DNA of 64,000 nt, taken from assembly GCA_017562135.1 (NCBI GenBank), contig QEYB01000406.1, positions 124,001-188,000 of the forward strand. The letters are read 5' to 3'. The notes below the pieces were generated by a model, which saw only the letters and a list, made by a program, of their open reading frames with translations, was not told where the DNA came from and did no database searches. Source of the DNA: Dipylidium caninum. Taxonomy: Eukaryota; Platyhelminthes; Cestoda; Cyclophyllidea; Dipylidiidae. Shown here in pieces: positions 1-13,700 of this stretch; position 1 is the first letter of the stretch, and each line of letters starts with the position of its first letter. The translations under genes and the position numbers were made by a program.

Positions 1-2499
1 ATCACCGACAGAGGGTGGTGAGGATGGAAATACTCTCAAGTGGGGGAAGAATGGAGAATGGTGAACGAAAGCGTTATTTTCCCCTACTAAAGACCGCTTC
101 ATACCCACTTTGTACATATTATACTACACGGATGGGTACTTTATTGTGGGACAAAGTGGAGACGCACAGTCGAGACGGAGCCTCCGTTAGCCACACCACC
201 AAATTTCCTTCGATGCCTCGACTTATAGTATCTTGCGTCTGTGCCAAAATAAACTTTTTTACCTCGCCTCTCAGACAGTTTGCCGACCTCGAGAGCATCA
301 GTAACGCAAAAAATGGTCGGACCGGGTGTGGCCCCATGAATTCACTCCAATGAACATGAGGGACAGTAATCCACAGCTTTTTGATAATCTCTCGTATATT
401 TCTTCACATTCCCTCATATTACATTCACTCCTTGAGTCTCAAATCTGTTCTGCCTGCGCAGCAGTTGTCGGACTTTGCTGCCCAGCTCGTGACTTCTTCA
501 CAGAAGATATCTCTCCACATGACGGAATACTGCAAAGTGTATCGCGTTAAGACAACCGTCTGGCAGAGTACACTTAAACACATGATGAGATCAGAGTCTC
601 GTGAAGAAGGGAAGCGGGATATTATCCCATCGCATGGTTGAACTCGTTATCTTTCACGGTAAATAGTCACGGTTAAGTGGTCCCCGTGCCAGGAAAGAAC
701 CCCTTCCCTCCGAACTTGCAATAATCCCTCATGAATTGCTGGAAAAACTGCCTGAATTAATCTTTACCTTCATTTTCAGATCTTTTTTGACAATTATTCC
801 AGGAGGAAAAACAGTGGGGAATAATTTCGTGACATTCGTCAAAATTCAGCCCGAAATAATTTGGCGACCGTTATATTGCCTAATTTTGCTCCCATCCCAC
901 TTTTCGGTTGATCTTCAGCTCGGCAGCTTAATACTTCTGCCATCTAAAGCTCACAATTTGTTTTTTCTCATCCAAGGAAATGGATGCCCCTCGATCCCTT
1001 CCGCTTCAGCATAGGCGACCTCAACGAAGATGTTGCAATGTTAGAGAAACGATTTGATGCTCAAAAACGACGTTAAGTCGAGTTTACCGCATCCTAATGG
1101 AGAAGAACGAGAAGGAGAAGGAATTTTTTGGCGAGTAGAATTAAATTATACGGAGACAAATGGGTTTTGTGAGAAAAGGACTTACGTTAATCATCCTAAT
1201 TTGACAGGACAGATAAATCGACTCACTTAGTGGAAAGGGAAGGGGGGATGAACCTCGTTCTATCGTCTAAAAGCTGCGACATTAATTAGTTCCCCAAACA
1301 TTCTCAGTTACAAGGGATGTGATAAGGTGGTAGCGTCTCCGAACCCCTCCACTTTACACCGCGAGGGTGTCGCAGAGCCTCGCCAAAACTGCGTACAGCC
1401 CGAATTGCTCACTCGCCATGGCATCTACTGGCACGGGGACGTGAGAGGCAGTGTCGCGCCATATATCGCGTATTTTGTGGAAAAAGAGCCATCGTCTTCC
1501 CTCTCTGTGCCACCCACCCTCAAACAGGACACGAGAACTCATTACAGGAAGGAGAGTTGGGGGCGACCTCAACGCCAATCTTACTGGAGTGAAGGACATC
1601 ATTAGCCGAATCACAATTCTAATTAAAGTGCTTGATTGCCGTGTCTCTGCCCAACAAATGAGGGAAAGTGTTGCGGATGTTAGCCCGACTGGTCTCTCAG
1701 TCGTGAGTACTTCTGCCATCTACGTCCGTAGCCTCCCCTGCTGGTCGCAGGGTGAAAGTTATTCGGCCGCATACGAGATTAGTAAACAAGGGTGTGTCGG
1801 TCAGCCCTCAAGTCAGTAGGTGTGATGGGCGAGAAACACTTCATCCCAGTTGGCCGAGGTAATTCCAACATGCGTGCTGATGGGACAGCTAAGAGAGGAG
1901 TGATTTACGGCCCAGTAATGCCATTGACAGCTGCAAAAAATGGCTGTAAATAACACCGACAAGAGAACTGGGGAGTAAGCAGACGTCACACCGCTTTGCC
2001 CGTCTTATTTTAAAACAGCTGCGACCGCTTGTGTACCGACTACGCTCTTCTAAATGCCACACGACGGACGCCTCCCCTCCCATTTTCCCCAGACGGCGAC
2101 CCCGATGTGACATTTGGGCGTATCGAGATGTCCGGGATCTACTATTTAGACCAGAAGTGAAGGAAAGACAAGCACCTAAGAGAGCACGTGGGGAGAAGGC
2201 GGAGAAAGCTCAACTGTTGTGGGCGGCTGTGCGGATATTTTTATTTACTGAACTTTGACGTGCTGATTCTTGGTTTCCATCCTTGATGGGAGTATGAGAC
2301 CCACCACTGACATCAGCCTTACTCAAGTGAGCCCCAACCTTTTCAATGAAGGCGTCAAATGGGCGAATTAGTGATGTATCACCGAAAGTGTGGATACCTT
2401 TGAATGAAGAAAGGGATGGCGACTGTAGAAAACTGATAAGACCACGATAAATCGCACTAGGAAGCTACTACAACTTGCAGAAATTCATATTTTGCTCAC
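1..2499. other. No exon recognised; left flank, probably intron of the GRK gene
   Basis: The GRK gene runs leftwards out of exon 2769-2500, so its C-terminal kinase lobe and PH domain should lie here or beyond the edge. I searched the minus strand by eye for the expected following motifs (EIDRMTL, the RRLGC segment, FPLTISERW) and found none. The open frames here have no recognisable domain. Confidence 0.5.
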
Positions 2500-5400
2500 C
2501 TTCTGCCCACCAAGAGGCGCCTCACAGAAGCGTCGCTTGCTGCTGTGCTGACGAAAGGGTGACGAGCCGACGAGGAGTTTGTAGACTGTGCAGCCGAGAG
2601 AATACCAGTCGGCTGAGAATGCGTAGGGCATGCCCTTCTGCAACACTTCCGGCGCCATGTATCCCTGTGTGCCCACCGCGGCAGTTGGCCAGGTCTCAGA
2701 CACGTCGCAGGCCAAGCCAAGGTCACTAATCCTCACGTGACCACACTCGTCCAATAGGATGTTGGCCGGCTAGACAAATGGAAACAGGAGAGCGCGATCT
2801 TGAGACCAATTAATGTCACAATTAAATGGACTTTTTGATCAGTTGGTCTAAAATAACATCATTTTATCCACTTCTGGACTGATGTCCGCAAAAATGGATC
2901 AGTGTTTCGTACCTTTTGGGAGAGTTTTTACGACGTTATACCACTGGCATGGACGGCAAGAAATGCATCACATCAGGCCTTATTCAATGGCATCTTTTTT
3001 AGAGAAGTATTTCTCACAAAGAGTACACTACAGAATAGGCAAACTTTGGCAGGTCGACCAGACAGCCAATGAAATGTCAACGTGGCTGTGTTGGAGGGGA
3101 TCCGCCGAACACATTAAACATTGGATGACGGAAAAGGACGCTCATGGAACGGGAGAAAGTGGTGGAGGGGAGTGGCATTATTTACATCACGCATTTATTA
3201 GCGCTGGCTCCTCACTTTTGGAGAGTCGGTTACCTTGGCGACTTATTCCCATCAACGCAAGTGGCACTTCTCTGGCCCCTCTAAGCGCATATGATGAATC
3301 TACTTCCGGAATGATCTATTCCATTCTGTCCTCTAGAATATTTTTTTTATTGCCCTGATAGCGTTCGTGTGTAAATGACAACTAACCACTATTCTTTTGA
3401 CTGGACATAATTTTCACAGGCCGTGGAAGGTGAAAATATGGCGAGTGTATGGGGAGAAGGTATTTAAAGCTGGTCGGGTTTTGGTAAGTACTCCCAACTG
3501 ATGGGCAGTGAATGAAAGCGGAGGAGGCCAGAACGTCTGCCAAGAGGGTTAAACTGTTCTGTTTCAGCATGTTTTCAGGGCCGACTTGAGGCGCCGCGGA
3601 GTTTGGCCAAGCAAATACCGTTTCATTAAAGTAAACAAGATCTCAGTATTAATGTTTGCTCCACTGCAGCTGAGCTATTTTCCCGAGCCTGTAAACCTTG
3701 TCGGATGTGTGGAACAGTGTATTGGCGTCTTGAGAGCTCCTGCTGAGGAGAAGACGTAGTGACCCTCACGCTGACACCTCGTAAGGCCCACTAAACTTTA
3801 GTTGAGGCAGCGAATTACACTTCGGGTGTCAATTAAAAATGCGTCAAGTTTTTACTTAATTTTTAACCTTAAGTGGGGAGATGATTGATGGAGTGTTGAA
3901 TTGTGGATAAGGCAAAACGACATTTTCAAGGGGCTAAAAGGTCAACTCAATTGCCTCCTAAATGCGTGTTGATTTTGGTGAGAGTCAAAGAAGTTTTCAG
4001 TTAGCCTCTATATTAAGTGTTTCTTGACAAAATTAAAGGGGAATTTTACTGCATAAGCCGATTCCTTCGAACTCTACACTACTTTTTTTGTCCTCGCACC
4101 AGTATTTTTTCGAAGATTTGGGTTTATCTGACAATTACCCGTTTCAAATATTCAAGTTCAAATGCTCGCAAATTTCGGAGGCCGGTCGAGAAGTGTTAAC
4201 CACTGGTGCAAAAGGAGGCGTCAGAATAATCCTCCTAAATAATGATGTTTCCGGAATTTCAGCGGGTTTACTTCAGCACAAAAAATGGCGATGGGAGTAA
4301 GTTAACCCCCTAGCCGCTTTCCTGATGTTTGGCCAACTTCCTCCACCCTAAACACAACAGTTCAATTGGCAACCGAAGTGTCCAACACTGTCCACTTCTA
4401 AAATCATGGATGTTCAAGCATACTAGGCGTCGATATGCTCATGTGTGCCGCGGAATGTCAGATGCAGTGAGGACGGTGGACGGAGACTTAGCAAGATGCC
4501 GGCAAAGGTTGTCTCATTACGAGCTGTGCCTGAGACGGCAAGTAACAACGCCTTCAACTAACTCGGAGCATGTCTCCCTCTCGGAGTTCTCATTACAGAC
4601 CGCTTAAGACAGGTCCAAGACTTTCAGTGTACACCCGGTGACTTTCGTCCTTCGTCTTTCGGCTCTTTTTAATTTTGCGATAGGAAAATGCAACACAATT
4701 TATTAACTACGTCGGTCCTAAACCTACTGTCTCGATTTGGTGGAAAGCAATAAGACAGTGAATAAACTTAACTTTAACATCTGGATAGAACTATTCGAAG
4801 CACATAATTATGGGTGATAGAACCCCGAGAGGAGATTTAGCATGTTCTTAGGGGATAAAAGTTTGGAAAGCCTCAAAGCAGCTTACCTTGAGATCGCGGT
4901 AGACAATGTTTCTCTCGTGCATGTGTCGCAACCCGAGGATTAATTCGGCCGAGTAGAATTTCACCTCTTCTTCGCTGAAAGTCCCGCGTTGACTCAGATG
5001 GTAGTTTAGGTCTCCACCGTTCATTAGGTCCAAGATGAAGAAGAGCTTTTCTGGGGTTTGGAATGCGTAGGTCATGCAAACTATGAACGGTGAAGCATCC
5101 TAGACAAGCGGGAAAGTTCAGTTTATTTTCCATAAAATATGGCTTCTACTTCCAGGGCCCTTTTAATCCCATTCCTATCTTAAATGTCCAATGTGTTGTT
5201 AACTCAATTCTGCAGGAGTAAATCCATCCACCGACTAGCTGTGACTCCCGAAGTCAGATACCTGGTCGGAAAAGAAGTTTATCTCAACTGATTTTCATCC
5301 ACAACTGCCACAAATTCCTGGAGGCTTACTCAAACCTCTACGAACTTGCCGTCATGATTAGCCGGGACTAATGTCCTACAGACCCCTGGATTCACCTCCG

Positions 5401-7735
5401 TCGGCTTACGTCTCAACTGATGTGAGCCTCGTCCCCACGTCCAGCCTCAAGCAAACACCACCGGCCAGATGCTAGTGCGGTCGGCTATCTCAGCCCACCA
5501 TCGTCTTCTGGTTCGCAGAACTGCGCACAAAAACTACTTCAGATTTGTCTTCAGCAACGTTCCCAGGAATTATGATCAAGCGATAATCGTAGTGGTTAGC
5601 GAAATCGGATTTTTTAATTTTTCTCTCCACTCGTGTTATTTTTGTCCGATCTTCCTTTTTTCATTAGTACAAAATTCCAAGATTATTTTGAACAATTCTG
5701 GGGTTACGGTCATCTATATCCTTCTCCTTTTCCCGAAGGCCTTGACAGAGACAAAAAAGGTCATTCGTTCCAGTCCCTATTTTGGACAGAATCGTAGAGA
5801 GAAAGGGAAACGAATTGTCAGAGGGTCAAAGCGTCAACTGACAAATACTTAACAAAGTGTTAACATGTAAAGAAAGTGTGTAACCATCTCATTTGGTGTG
5901 GTTGTGAAGGATAAAGACCTGCGATTTTTAACGTCCCTTTCGACTACGATTTCTGCCTTTTCTACCATTACGAAGGGGATGCTACCTTTTCAATTAAATG
6001 CTCCGTGTTTTTCGCGGGCTAGCGTGTTCAATCTCCCATTCCATTTTGTAGATTTCTCAAAGACGAAGCTACCAGGTGAAGACTTAAAGTTGTCTTTAGG
6101 TCAAAATACAATCTGGCATTATTAAGTAATGCGTATCTGATCTTCGTGTGATCCTCCGTGCTTGAGAAGGTCACTGGAATATCGCTTTCCATACTAATAC
6201 CGCCTTCCAAAACGTCGAATAGACGATGCAGAACAAAGCCAGACGGGCTTGTACGTCCATGCATAATGAATGCCAGACTACACAAAGGTGACAAGAAAGT
6301 GCGGCGTCCTGATTTTACCTCCTCCTCCTCCTCCGACCAAGTGGTAAACACGGCTGTGGGATGAGCTACTTCTATACTAATTTATTTGACCGGATTTGCT
6401 CAAAGTGTATCATGTAAGGGAATGATACTTCGAGTTGTATAGGGGTTTAAGAGAGTTTGAAACGTCAGAGAAGTTTGACGTCATGACTAAAAAGTTGTAG
6501 GACAAGGTGAATGGACTTTCAGGTGAATAAAAAGGCAAACTAAACGCTAAAGGAAGGCGCAACATACATTCTACCATGTACGCCTCAAACTAACTGCTCT
6601 CACTGCTGCCAGCTTTCTTGGTGCCTTCAATACTTCTTCATTTTGAAGTAATGCACGGGCTCTACCGAACACTTTCTACCTCTTTTCTCACCTTCTCTGT
6701 AAAATGGAATATTTCTGAATTCTTAATACCCTCGTGGAGTTGGAGTAAGATCAACTCTTCCCCCCTCCCCTGCGCCACCTCACAAGCTGAAAGAATGCCA
6801 CAAGTTAGTCCCCTCGGGCAGCCAGTCTGGGGAATTTAGAGGAGACGCAGGGTTATGTGAGCCTCCACTGGGGCGAGTCAGGTCTGCTCTAACTGCCATG
6901 AGCTCCAAGCCCGGGGGAAACGAGCTTTACAGCTTGAAGGCGCGTCAAGGTGGGATGGACACCGCCAAGCCAGCATCCCATCGGCCATTACTACTGGATG
7001 CCGCTGAGTCCCCGATGCAGCACTTCTGGCTGCTTTAAGTGACATCAACATGAGCAGAGGATAATGTGCATTTTGTGCTGCGACTACGTGAGTCGTCTGC
7101 ACTTATTAATGACCTTTCCGTATTTGGACGGGAATATTTAATGACCTCAGAAATGCTACAAATGTGTTAAACTTACTTGCCTTTGCATAAATAGGGGGTT
7201 ATACCTGTTATTTGCCTATTTTTAGCTTTAGTATAATAAAGAATACAAAGTTGTACAAAAGTGGTTAGTGTAAAGCGACGGGAAGGTAGAATCGAGACTG
7301 GCTGCGATAGTAATGAATGCTAACCACCTAAGATGAAAATTTTAGGAAAACTGTCTTTGAAAATGACATTTCCCACCCTCCCCTCCTCTCTCAACCTGAT
7401 ACAGACAAATCCGTAAATTATCTTGTTTTGCCTCTCAACTGTGAGTTTACAAGCAGTGGGCCCCTGACAACGATCTGTCAGAAGTTTGTTCAACCGACAC
7501 CGCTCAAACCACAAGGAAGTGGCTCCCACGGCGGACGTGTCCTCCCGCAGCCGGGTCAATGGCTCAAGGCATCAAGGCGAGCGAAAAAAGGATAGGAGAA
7601 GGAGGAGGAGGAGGAGGCGGGAGAGGTTAACTTACTCCAGAGCTGACTCGGGAGAGAATCGTCCTCTCATTTAAAGCCATCGATTCGCCGGATTTGAGTT
7701 TAATCCGTTTCTTGTCTAGACACTTCATCGCGTAC
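2500..7735 (-). CDS. G-protein-coupled receptor kinase, GRK2/3 (beta-ARK) type, internal part of kinase domain
   Basis: AGC-family kinase that phosphorylates activated GPCRs at the plasma membrane so that arrestin can bind. Three minus-strand exons are seen: 7735-7636, 5099-4887 and 2769-2500, joined in frame at phase 0 with consensus GT/AG. Exon 1 reads [12 protein letters not shown] (subdomain II, ATP-anchoring Lys) and ends in a serine/glycine turn. Exon 2 starts [13 protein letters not shown], carries [11 protein letters not shown] and ends at VYRDLK. Exon 3 starts PANILLDE and carries the GRK-typical DLG in place of DFG, the activation segment ending MAPEVLQKG, and SPFRQH. Together they give about 194 aa, very close to GRK2. 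The upstream glycine-loop and RGS exons and the downstream PH-domain exons were not found. The exon-3 end is uncertain: the residues after SPFRQH do not match the family's KDKHEID stretch, and GT donors occur after 2500 and earlier in the exon. Family is certain; the model is partial. Confidence 0.9.
2770..4886 (-). other. GRK intron (about 2.1 kb)
   Basis: Bounded on the minus strand by a GTAAGC donor next to 4887 and a TTGTCTAG acceptor next to 2769. It separates YRDLK from PANILL. I see no exon, RNA gene or clear repeat inside; the 158-codon plus-strand frame near 2882 has no recognisable domain. Confidence 0.75.
5100..7635 (-). other. GRK intron (about 2.5 kb)
   Basis: Bounded on the minus strand by a GTAAGT donor after 7636 and a TTGTCTAG acceptor before 5099. 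Both flanking exons end on whole codons. Nothing coding is recognised inside. A short GGA/CCT-rich patch occurs near 6318-6333 and another just above the exon, near 7595-7625. Confidence 0.75.
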
Positions 7736-10700
7736 CTGAGAGGGGAAAAACCGAGTGTTGCCATTTATAACAATGGGACTGGGCGTCCTGAGCCCCTTTC
7801 ATGTCTTCCTCAACGGGCACTCAAATTATCACGTCAAAAGGCAAGACAATCTTCCATCTGGGCGCCAAAGTTATTTTTTCTTTCGTGAGGGCATCTCGCC
7901 CTGGCAAGAATATTTGAAATGGTCTTCTTTTTGGTAAACTTATTTTAGAAGAAATGACCTCTTTGAGTGTCCAGTCGACTCAGGTGAAATGGTCACGAGG
8001 ATAGGAGACAATGGGGCCTGGCTCCTCCTTTACCACCACTTACCTTCCACATTTTCGTATTTACGTTGGATAATTCGTGAAGAGAACGGTTCACTGCTTT
8101 TAACACGGTCCACTGAGAAAAGTCATATATATATATGTCATATATATATGTGTGTGTGTGACTGGGCACTTTCCTACCTTAACTTTAGTACCCACGATGT
8201 GTTTGTAAACACGTTCGCAAGGTGTGCGTCCCCTGCGTGTGTGTGCCGCAGGCACGAGTTTAGAACCTCAGACTGGGGGCTTTGTCCACTGCCAGACGAA
8301 TTTGCCTTCATATCCCACCAGTCTTCACCGAAGATCGTTCTACATCGCCTAAATTTTTCTGCTTATCCATAAAACACTGACAACTGGATGTTGATGATGA
8401 CAGGCCATTGTGAATTTTGCGTTATCTGCGCTGACTCTCATGTCCCCATTCAACATTTACTCACATTCACTCGCGTTTTTTTCCTTTTTGACAAGGTCAC
8501 AATCCCTAATTTGCTATGTTCTCATCATATATCAAAATTGAGACTTCTTTAGCCTGCGGTAACTTCGCACATGTCCACCAAATTCATGTACACAAGTTTT
8601 ATAAGGCAGGGAGACGCGACTTCAAGCTTTGCTGGGCGCACATAACGCAAATTCTAATGGGGCGGGCAGGCGGGAGGTCGTAATACCGGCAAGAGAGCTT
8701 TTTTTTCTAACTCCAACCGAGGTCTCGCAGCATTGAGAGCTGAGGCCGTTTTGCTTAATTTCCTCCTTTTTACTGGTGAAAAATGTTCGCCTCCAGCAAA
8801 CAGCATTGCGTGCTGCAGGTGGAAGAGGGCGAAACGCCTTTTAGTCCCTCCGGGTTAAGTTGGGTTTCCAGTCCACTTAAAAGGCTCTGGCCGATAAGTT
8901 GCAACTTTTCATGGACTGCGGTGAACAGGAGGTGAGCTATTTATAATGGGCGAGAGGCCAGGTAAACAAGGCCCCTCCTGACTCCCATTATCAGGCCCTT
9001 TGAGTGATTTAGTTTATTCGCCCAGCGTTGGAGGTATCCGTGATGGCGGTGATTGGGGGCGGCGGGAAGTCAGGGCTACTGCCGACATTGTGGACGTGAG
9101 GATAGAAGGGACAGGCGAGGGGCAGGCGAGAGAGGTGGCGATAATCTGGGAGTGGAGTTTGTGACGGTGACCGCGCCTCTACCATTCGCGCTCTAACTGT
9201 TATACAGTTTCCATCACGGGGAAAAGTCTATTGGTGGTACATTGTTCCCGGCTTTACCCAGTCCTCCATAAAAGGCACAACATAAATTATTTGCCGGGTG
9301 AATTGAAAAATGCCGAGGAAGTCCTTTTTTGCATATTTCTTTCTTTACCTCAAAACTGTAACATTCCTGAGTAGTTGTTTCATATAAAAAGGGGACGTAA
9401 GAGCATTAAAGAGGTATTGAAGAGAAAGTTGCACCACTTTCACAATCGCATGAAGCCTAACGTCACAAAAATGGAAAAACTTTGTTTACCATCTTTCCTA
9501 ATTGTTTCTCTGTTTGTTTGCTTGCTTGTTTGTTTGCCCTTTCTCCCGTATTAGCCTACCGAGATTGCAGGAGAACCGGCCTCCTTGGCCGTAAGTCAAG
9601 GGGGAGGAGTTTAGCACAAAACACGCAAAAATGAGAGAGCGGCGTTCCTGAACTGGGCTAAACATCTTTCTATGAGAGGAAAATCACCTTTTTCCTGCCC
9701 TGATTAACAGTATCAGCCTTTGCATTACGAGTATGCCAGGACAAGTCCTTAACTCAATCCATAGAATAGGCACAAAACTACGTCCACATTTAATCTGGGT
9801 ATCCGCAGTCAAATCTGTTATTTAAAAAGGCGCGGTGAATGCGGAGATGATTGTAAAAAGTAGTATCATTGTCTATGGTACGATGTGAGGCTCTGATCAG
9901 AAGAAAATTTCATTACTTCAAGAAAGTTGTGGATTTTTTTGTTCTAACCTCGGGCGAACCACCGAGTAGCTGAAGAGGACTAATTTTTGCAAGAAGGACG
10001 TTTAGTAGACAACTGATGGAGCAGGTGAGAGAGAATATGGTTGACTCTTCCCCACGAGTTTTAATTAACGCTTAATTCGTCCAAATCTCACTTAATTTAG
10101 GTTTTTAATAACCTTTAAATTCGAGGCCTCAACTCAGTATGTTATATCAAAGAACGCTGTATACTTTCTCTTCTTTTTCGCCTTTTTTACTAGAAATACG
10201 ATTTAATTGAGAAGGGAGGAAGAAGACCCCTAATTCTACGAAGAGCATCAATGACGGCGGAGGAGGGTGGTTAAATGAACACCCAAGTTGACGTCAGATT
10301 CCCCGTTTTGCAGGGGAATTCAGTAGCCACATTGCACGCAGACTGGAAACTCTTCGGGGCTCCAATAATTGTATCAAGGCTCAATGATCACTAACTAGAA
10401 GCGCAAATAAGGGAAGCAAACTGTTTAATCACCCCTTCAATGTAGCATTCCATTATGTGAGGATTTCCACTTTAGGTCCCCCTGCCAACCGCTCCACTTT
10501 GCTTCTCTAGAGCAAAGGAGGGAAGAAAAAATCGCCCCCTAACGGGAACATATCATCGCATGGGCTACATTTGCTGGTATACGAGGGGATGGAGTCAGTC
10601 CGACTCGCTACCTAATGTGGGATTGGGAAAGAAGGTTAGATTGTGATGGTGGGAAGCGGTGTGGGCTGTCCCCCCTGCATCTCAGAAAGTGATAATTTGA

Positions 10701-13700
10701 TTTCAAAGCATATAACTACAATTTGTGTCCAAAAATTGACATAATTGTAAACATAAACACACGCAAAGGACGAAAATATCAGTGAGGTGATGGATTCTCG
10801 AGTATAAGAATTAGCACGGAAGGGCACTCAGTTGCCCACCATTGAGGCTGACTGGTTGCTGTGGGCTAATCTTTGAGGCATGGGTTCTGCCATCGCAGTC
10901 ACCATGAAATGATCGGGAGCACACGTCACGTATGTGTGACGCCTGAAATATTTCGAGAAACCGAGCTATCATATAGTGTTAATGGTGGTAGGAAGTAGAA
11001 CCGAAAAAATAGTCTCGACCTGGTGTCTGGTATCACGAGAGGACGTGCTTTCGACGCGGCGTTTAAGGTTTCATGACGCTTAAATGCTTTCTCTCGCCTG
11101 AGCCAATGACGTCGCCATTCACTGCCAAAAGTTGACCTCCTTTTCAATTTAGTTTTTCTCTTTAACATTAGCGCTATGCGAGCGCGTCACAGAATGTGAG
11201 GTAAAAAAAAGCTGATGTCACACATATGCGACTATGATGGAAAAAAGTAAGTGTTGTCTCTAAATTCCTCCATGAAATTAATTCCAATCGAATCAGAAAT
11301 TTTGATTTGAGTTGGGTTAAAATAATCCGTAACGAATTCTAATTTGGTTTGAATTTACTGTCACTTACGCTCTTTTGACAGTTTAATACAAACAAGAACA
11401 ATGGAGAGGAACGGAAACGACGAGAACCCTCTCGCCTCAGCCCCCTCCCCCCCGCAGAAGATGGAAAAGGCGATTATTCCGCACTGGTCTAAGAGTGGAG
11501 AAAAAGTAAGTACTGCGTACAGATTTTGCCTTTTTAACAAGATCCCCGCGACTATGTCCCGAGGAGGTATGCCGAGAAGATGGCAATTGAACTCTTCTGG
11601 ACGTCCAAATATTTATATTTTTTGATTATCGTTCCGTTTAATACAGCGTTTCTTCGCTTGCCGTCTACTCCTCTACTCGTGAGTGTGATTCCGTGGAAGG
11701 ATATGGCGAAACCCGTCTAGGTATTCGCCTCGCCTAATTTTGCCTACTGCTCGGCGCATCATTCTATCTGTACTGCCTACTTGTCTTTTTAATGTTAGGG
11801 CTTAAAGCGAAACTTATACGTAATGTGTTAGACTTCTGGCTGCCGACGCCAAGATGGGGTACATGTTGGCCCACAAATCACGGCCAGTCTGGAGACGCTC
11901 CTTGAAAAGCCCGCACGAGAAAGGGGGTTCTCGAATAGAAAGGTGTGGTGACGCCGGGGTTGGCGAGCAAGTACCACCGCCATCCCGCCTTATGTCCTCA
12001 GGAATGAGCAGAGAACCAACAGCGATGATCAGAGGCCGCTTCTAATGTTGACCCGGACCACAAAATTCGGCAGTCACTTCACAATACTCTGCACATAAAT
12101 TACCGCCTAGTGCTGCGTATTAATGTGGCCATTATGGACAACAAAGGGTAAAGAACACACGCGTCGAATGAAGATATGAACAAAAAAGAGAGGAAATGAA
12201 ATAGTCTACATGATGATAGATACCAGCATCATGTATAAGGAAAGGCTTCTTATGTGCTTTCTGTCTATTTTAGAGTAGGGACAACTCTTAATTGCAGCAT
12301 ATACTGCGAGACAGAACGACATGCTACTTCGGACGAGAAGTGAATCCGCACTGAGGATTTAGCAACCAACGCACATCCTTCTCCTAGTAACTCAGGTCTC
12401 ATTTTCCGCTCACTCAATTCGAGCCATATATAGATTCGGCCACCAAACTCTCAGCTGATGACCGGAGCTTGTCAGTCCCATTACGAGATGATCAACCGCC
12501 CTTCTCCCACTCAAAAATGACCCATAACCCGACGTGATTAATGCTAGCCGCCAGGAGGCGAGGGAGAGGCGGTAATGCTACAAATGCACAAGCCAATGCT
12601 GTGGTCGAATTGCCCGAGGCTTGTTCTCGAGATTCCAGACCCTCAAGCCCACACAGTCAAGCCAAGAGAATTGGTGGGACGCAGTTGCTCACTCACAAGT
12701 GCTCAATGGCTCATGATGGACTTCCGGTTCAACTGCTGCCTGATTGAATCCCTACTGGGAAGGTGGTGGGGAAATAAGGGTCATAATTATATGTCTCAGT
12801 GGGGCGGAAGAATATTTAGCGTTTAAAGTGTCCACCGTCCCACTTATGGCGTGCGCGATGCAGCCCGAGTGAGACTAAGTGGGGAGAGGGAGGAGCAGGG
12901 ACACGGGAACAGGAATGGAAAGGGAGGAATAATGGCAAGAGCGATACCAACTTGTACAACGCGTTACTTTAATGCACCAACTACATAAAAGCTTAATATT
13001 GCATTTGCCTAAAACACTTTTGGTGCGACAAGTCGTATATTGCGAAAATGGCTACAAATCAAAGGCATCGGTAGCCACAGCAACAAATGGAAGTGCAATT
13101 TAAAAAAAATTTGAAGTTATCACAACACGGTAGATCTTTGCGACCTCGAATCGCTTATTAAGGTTAGAGTTAACGGGGATGGGAGCATTTTCCCCATTTC
13201 CACTCGTCTCAGCTGGCAAAATTCCAACTATTTCCCACTTTCATCTTACTCTAACGCCCACTTTATAAGTGCGACAGATAACTGCGTTTGTAAAATACAG
13301 AAACTGGCAGTTTACATTCGAGCCAAGTTGCGCGAATGTGAATTCGCACTTTCTTGTAAAAAGCGAATGATCAAAGAAGAACCTTACCTCGACACGTAGT
13401 GAAATGCAGTGAAAATAATTATAATCGCACGAACCACTAGGCGGACACGATTCTTGTTCGGTAAATTAGCAGATTTGCAATTGTCTTAGACAAAATTGAT
13501 CAAGTGTGCGCTATTTAAAAGTGGATTTACCCCCAGTCGTGGTAAAGTTGCCCAAAGGCAAGTTTATTGACTCAAAAATGATCTGTTTCAGTGAGAAAAA
13601 AATGGAACCAGAGACAATGAGAATACGTGACAATTTGGGGAAACGGTCGTACATGGCAAAATTCATTTCCGGTGTTCTCTACGTAATTGTCCCCATATTT

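Noticed and set aside
8270..8345. IFGED reading on the minus strand as the GRK glycine loop
   Set aside because: The surrounding residues do not fit the [10 protein letters not shown] context, and no splice sites place it in phase with the exon at 7735.
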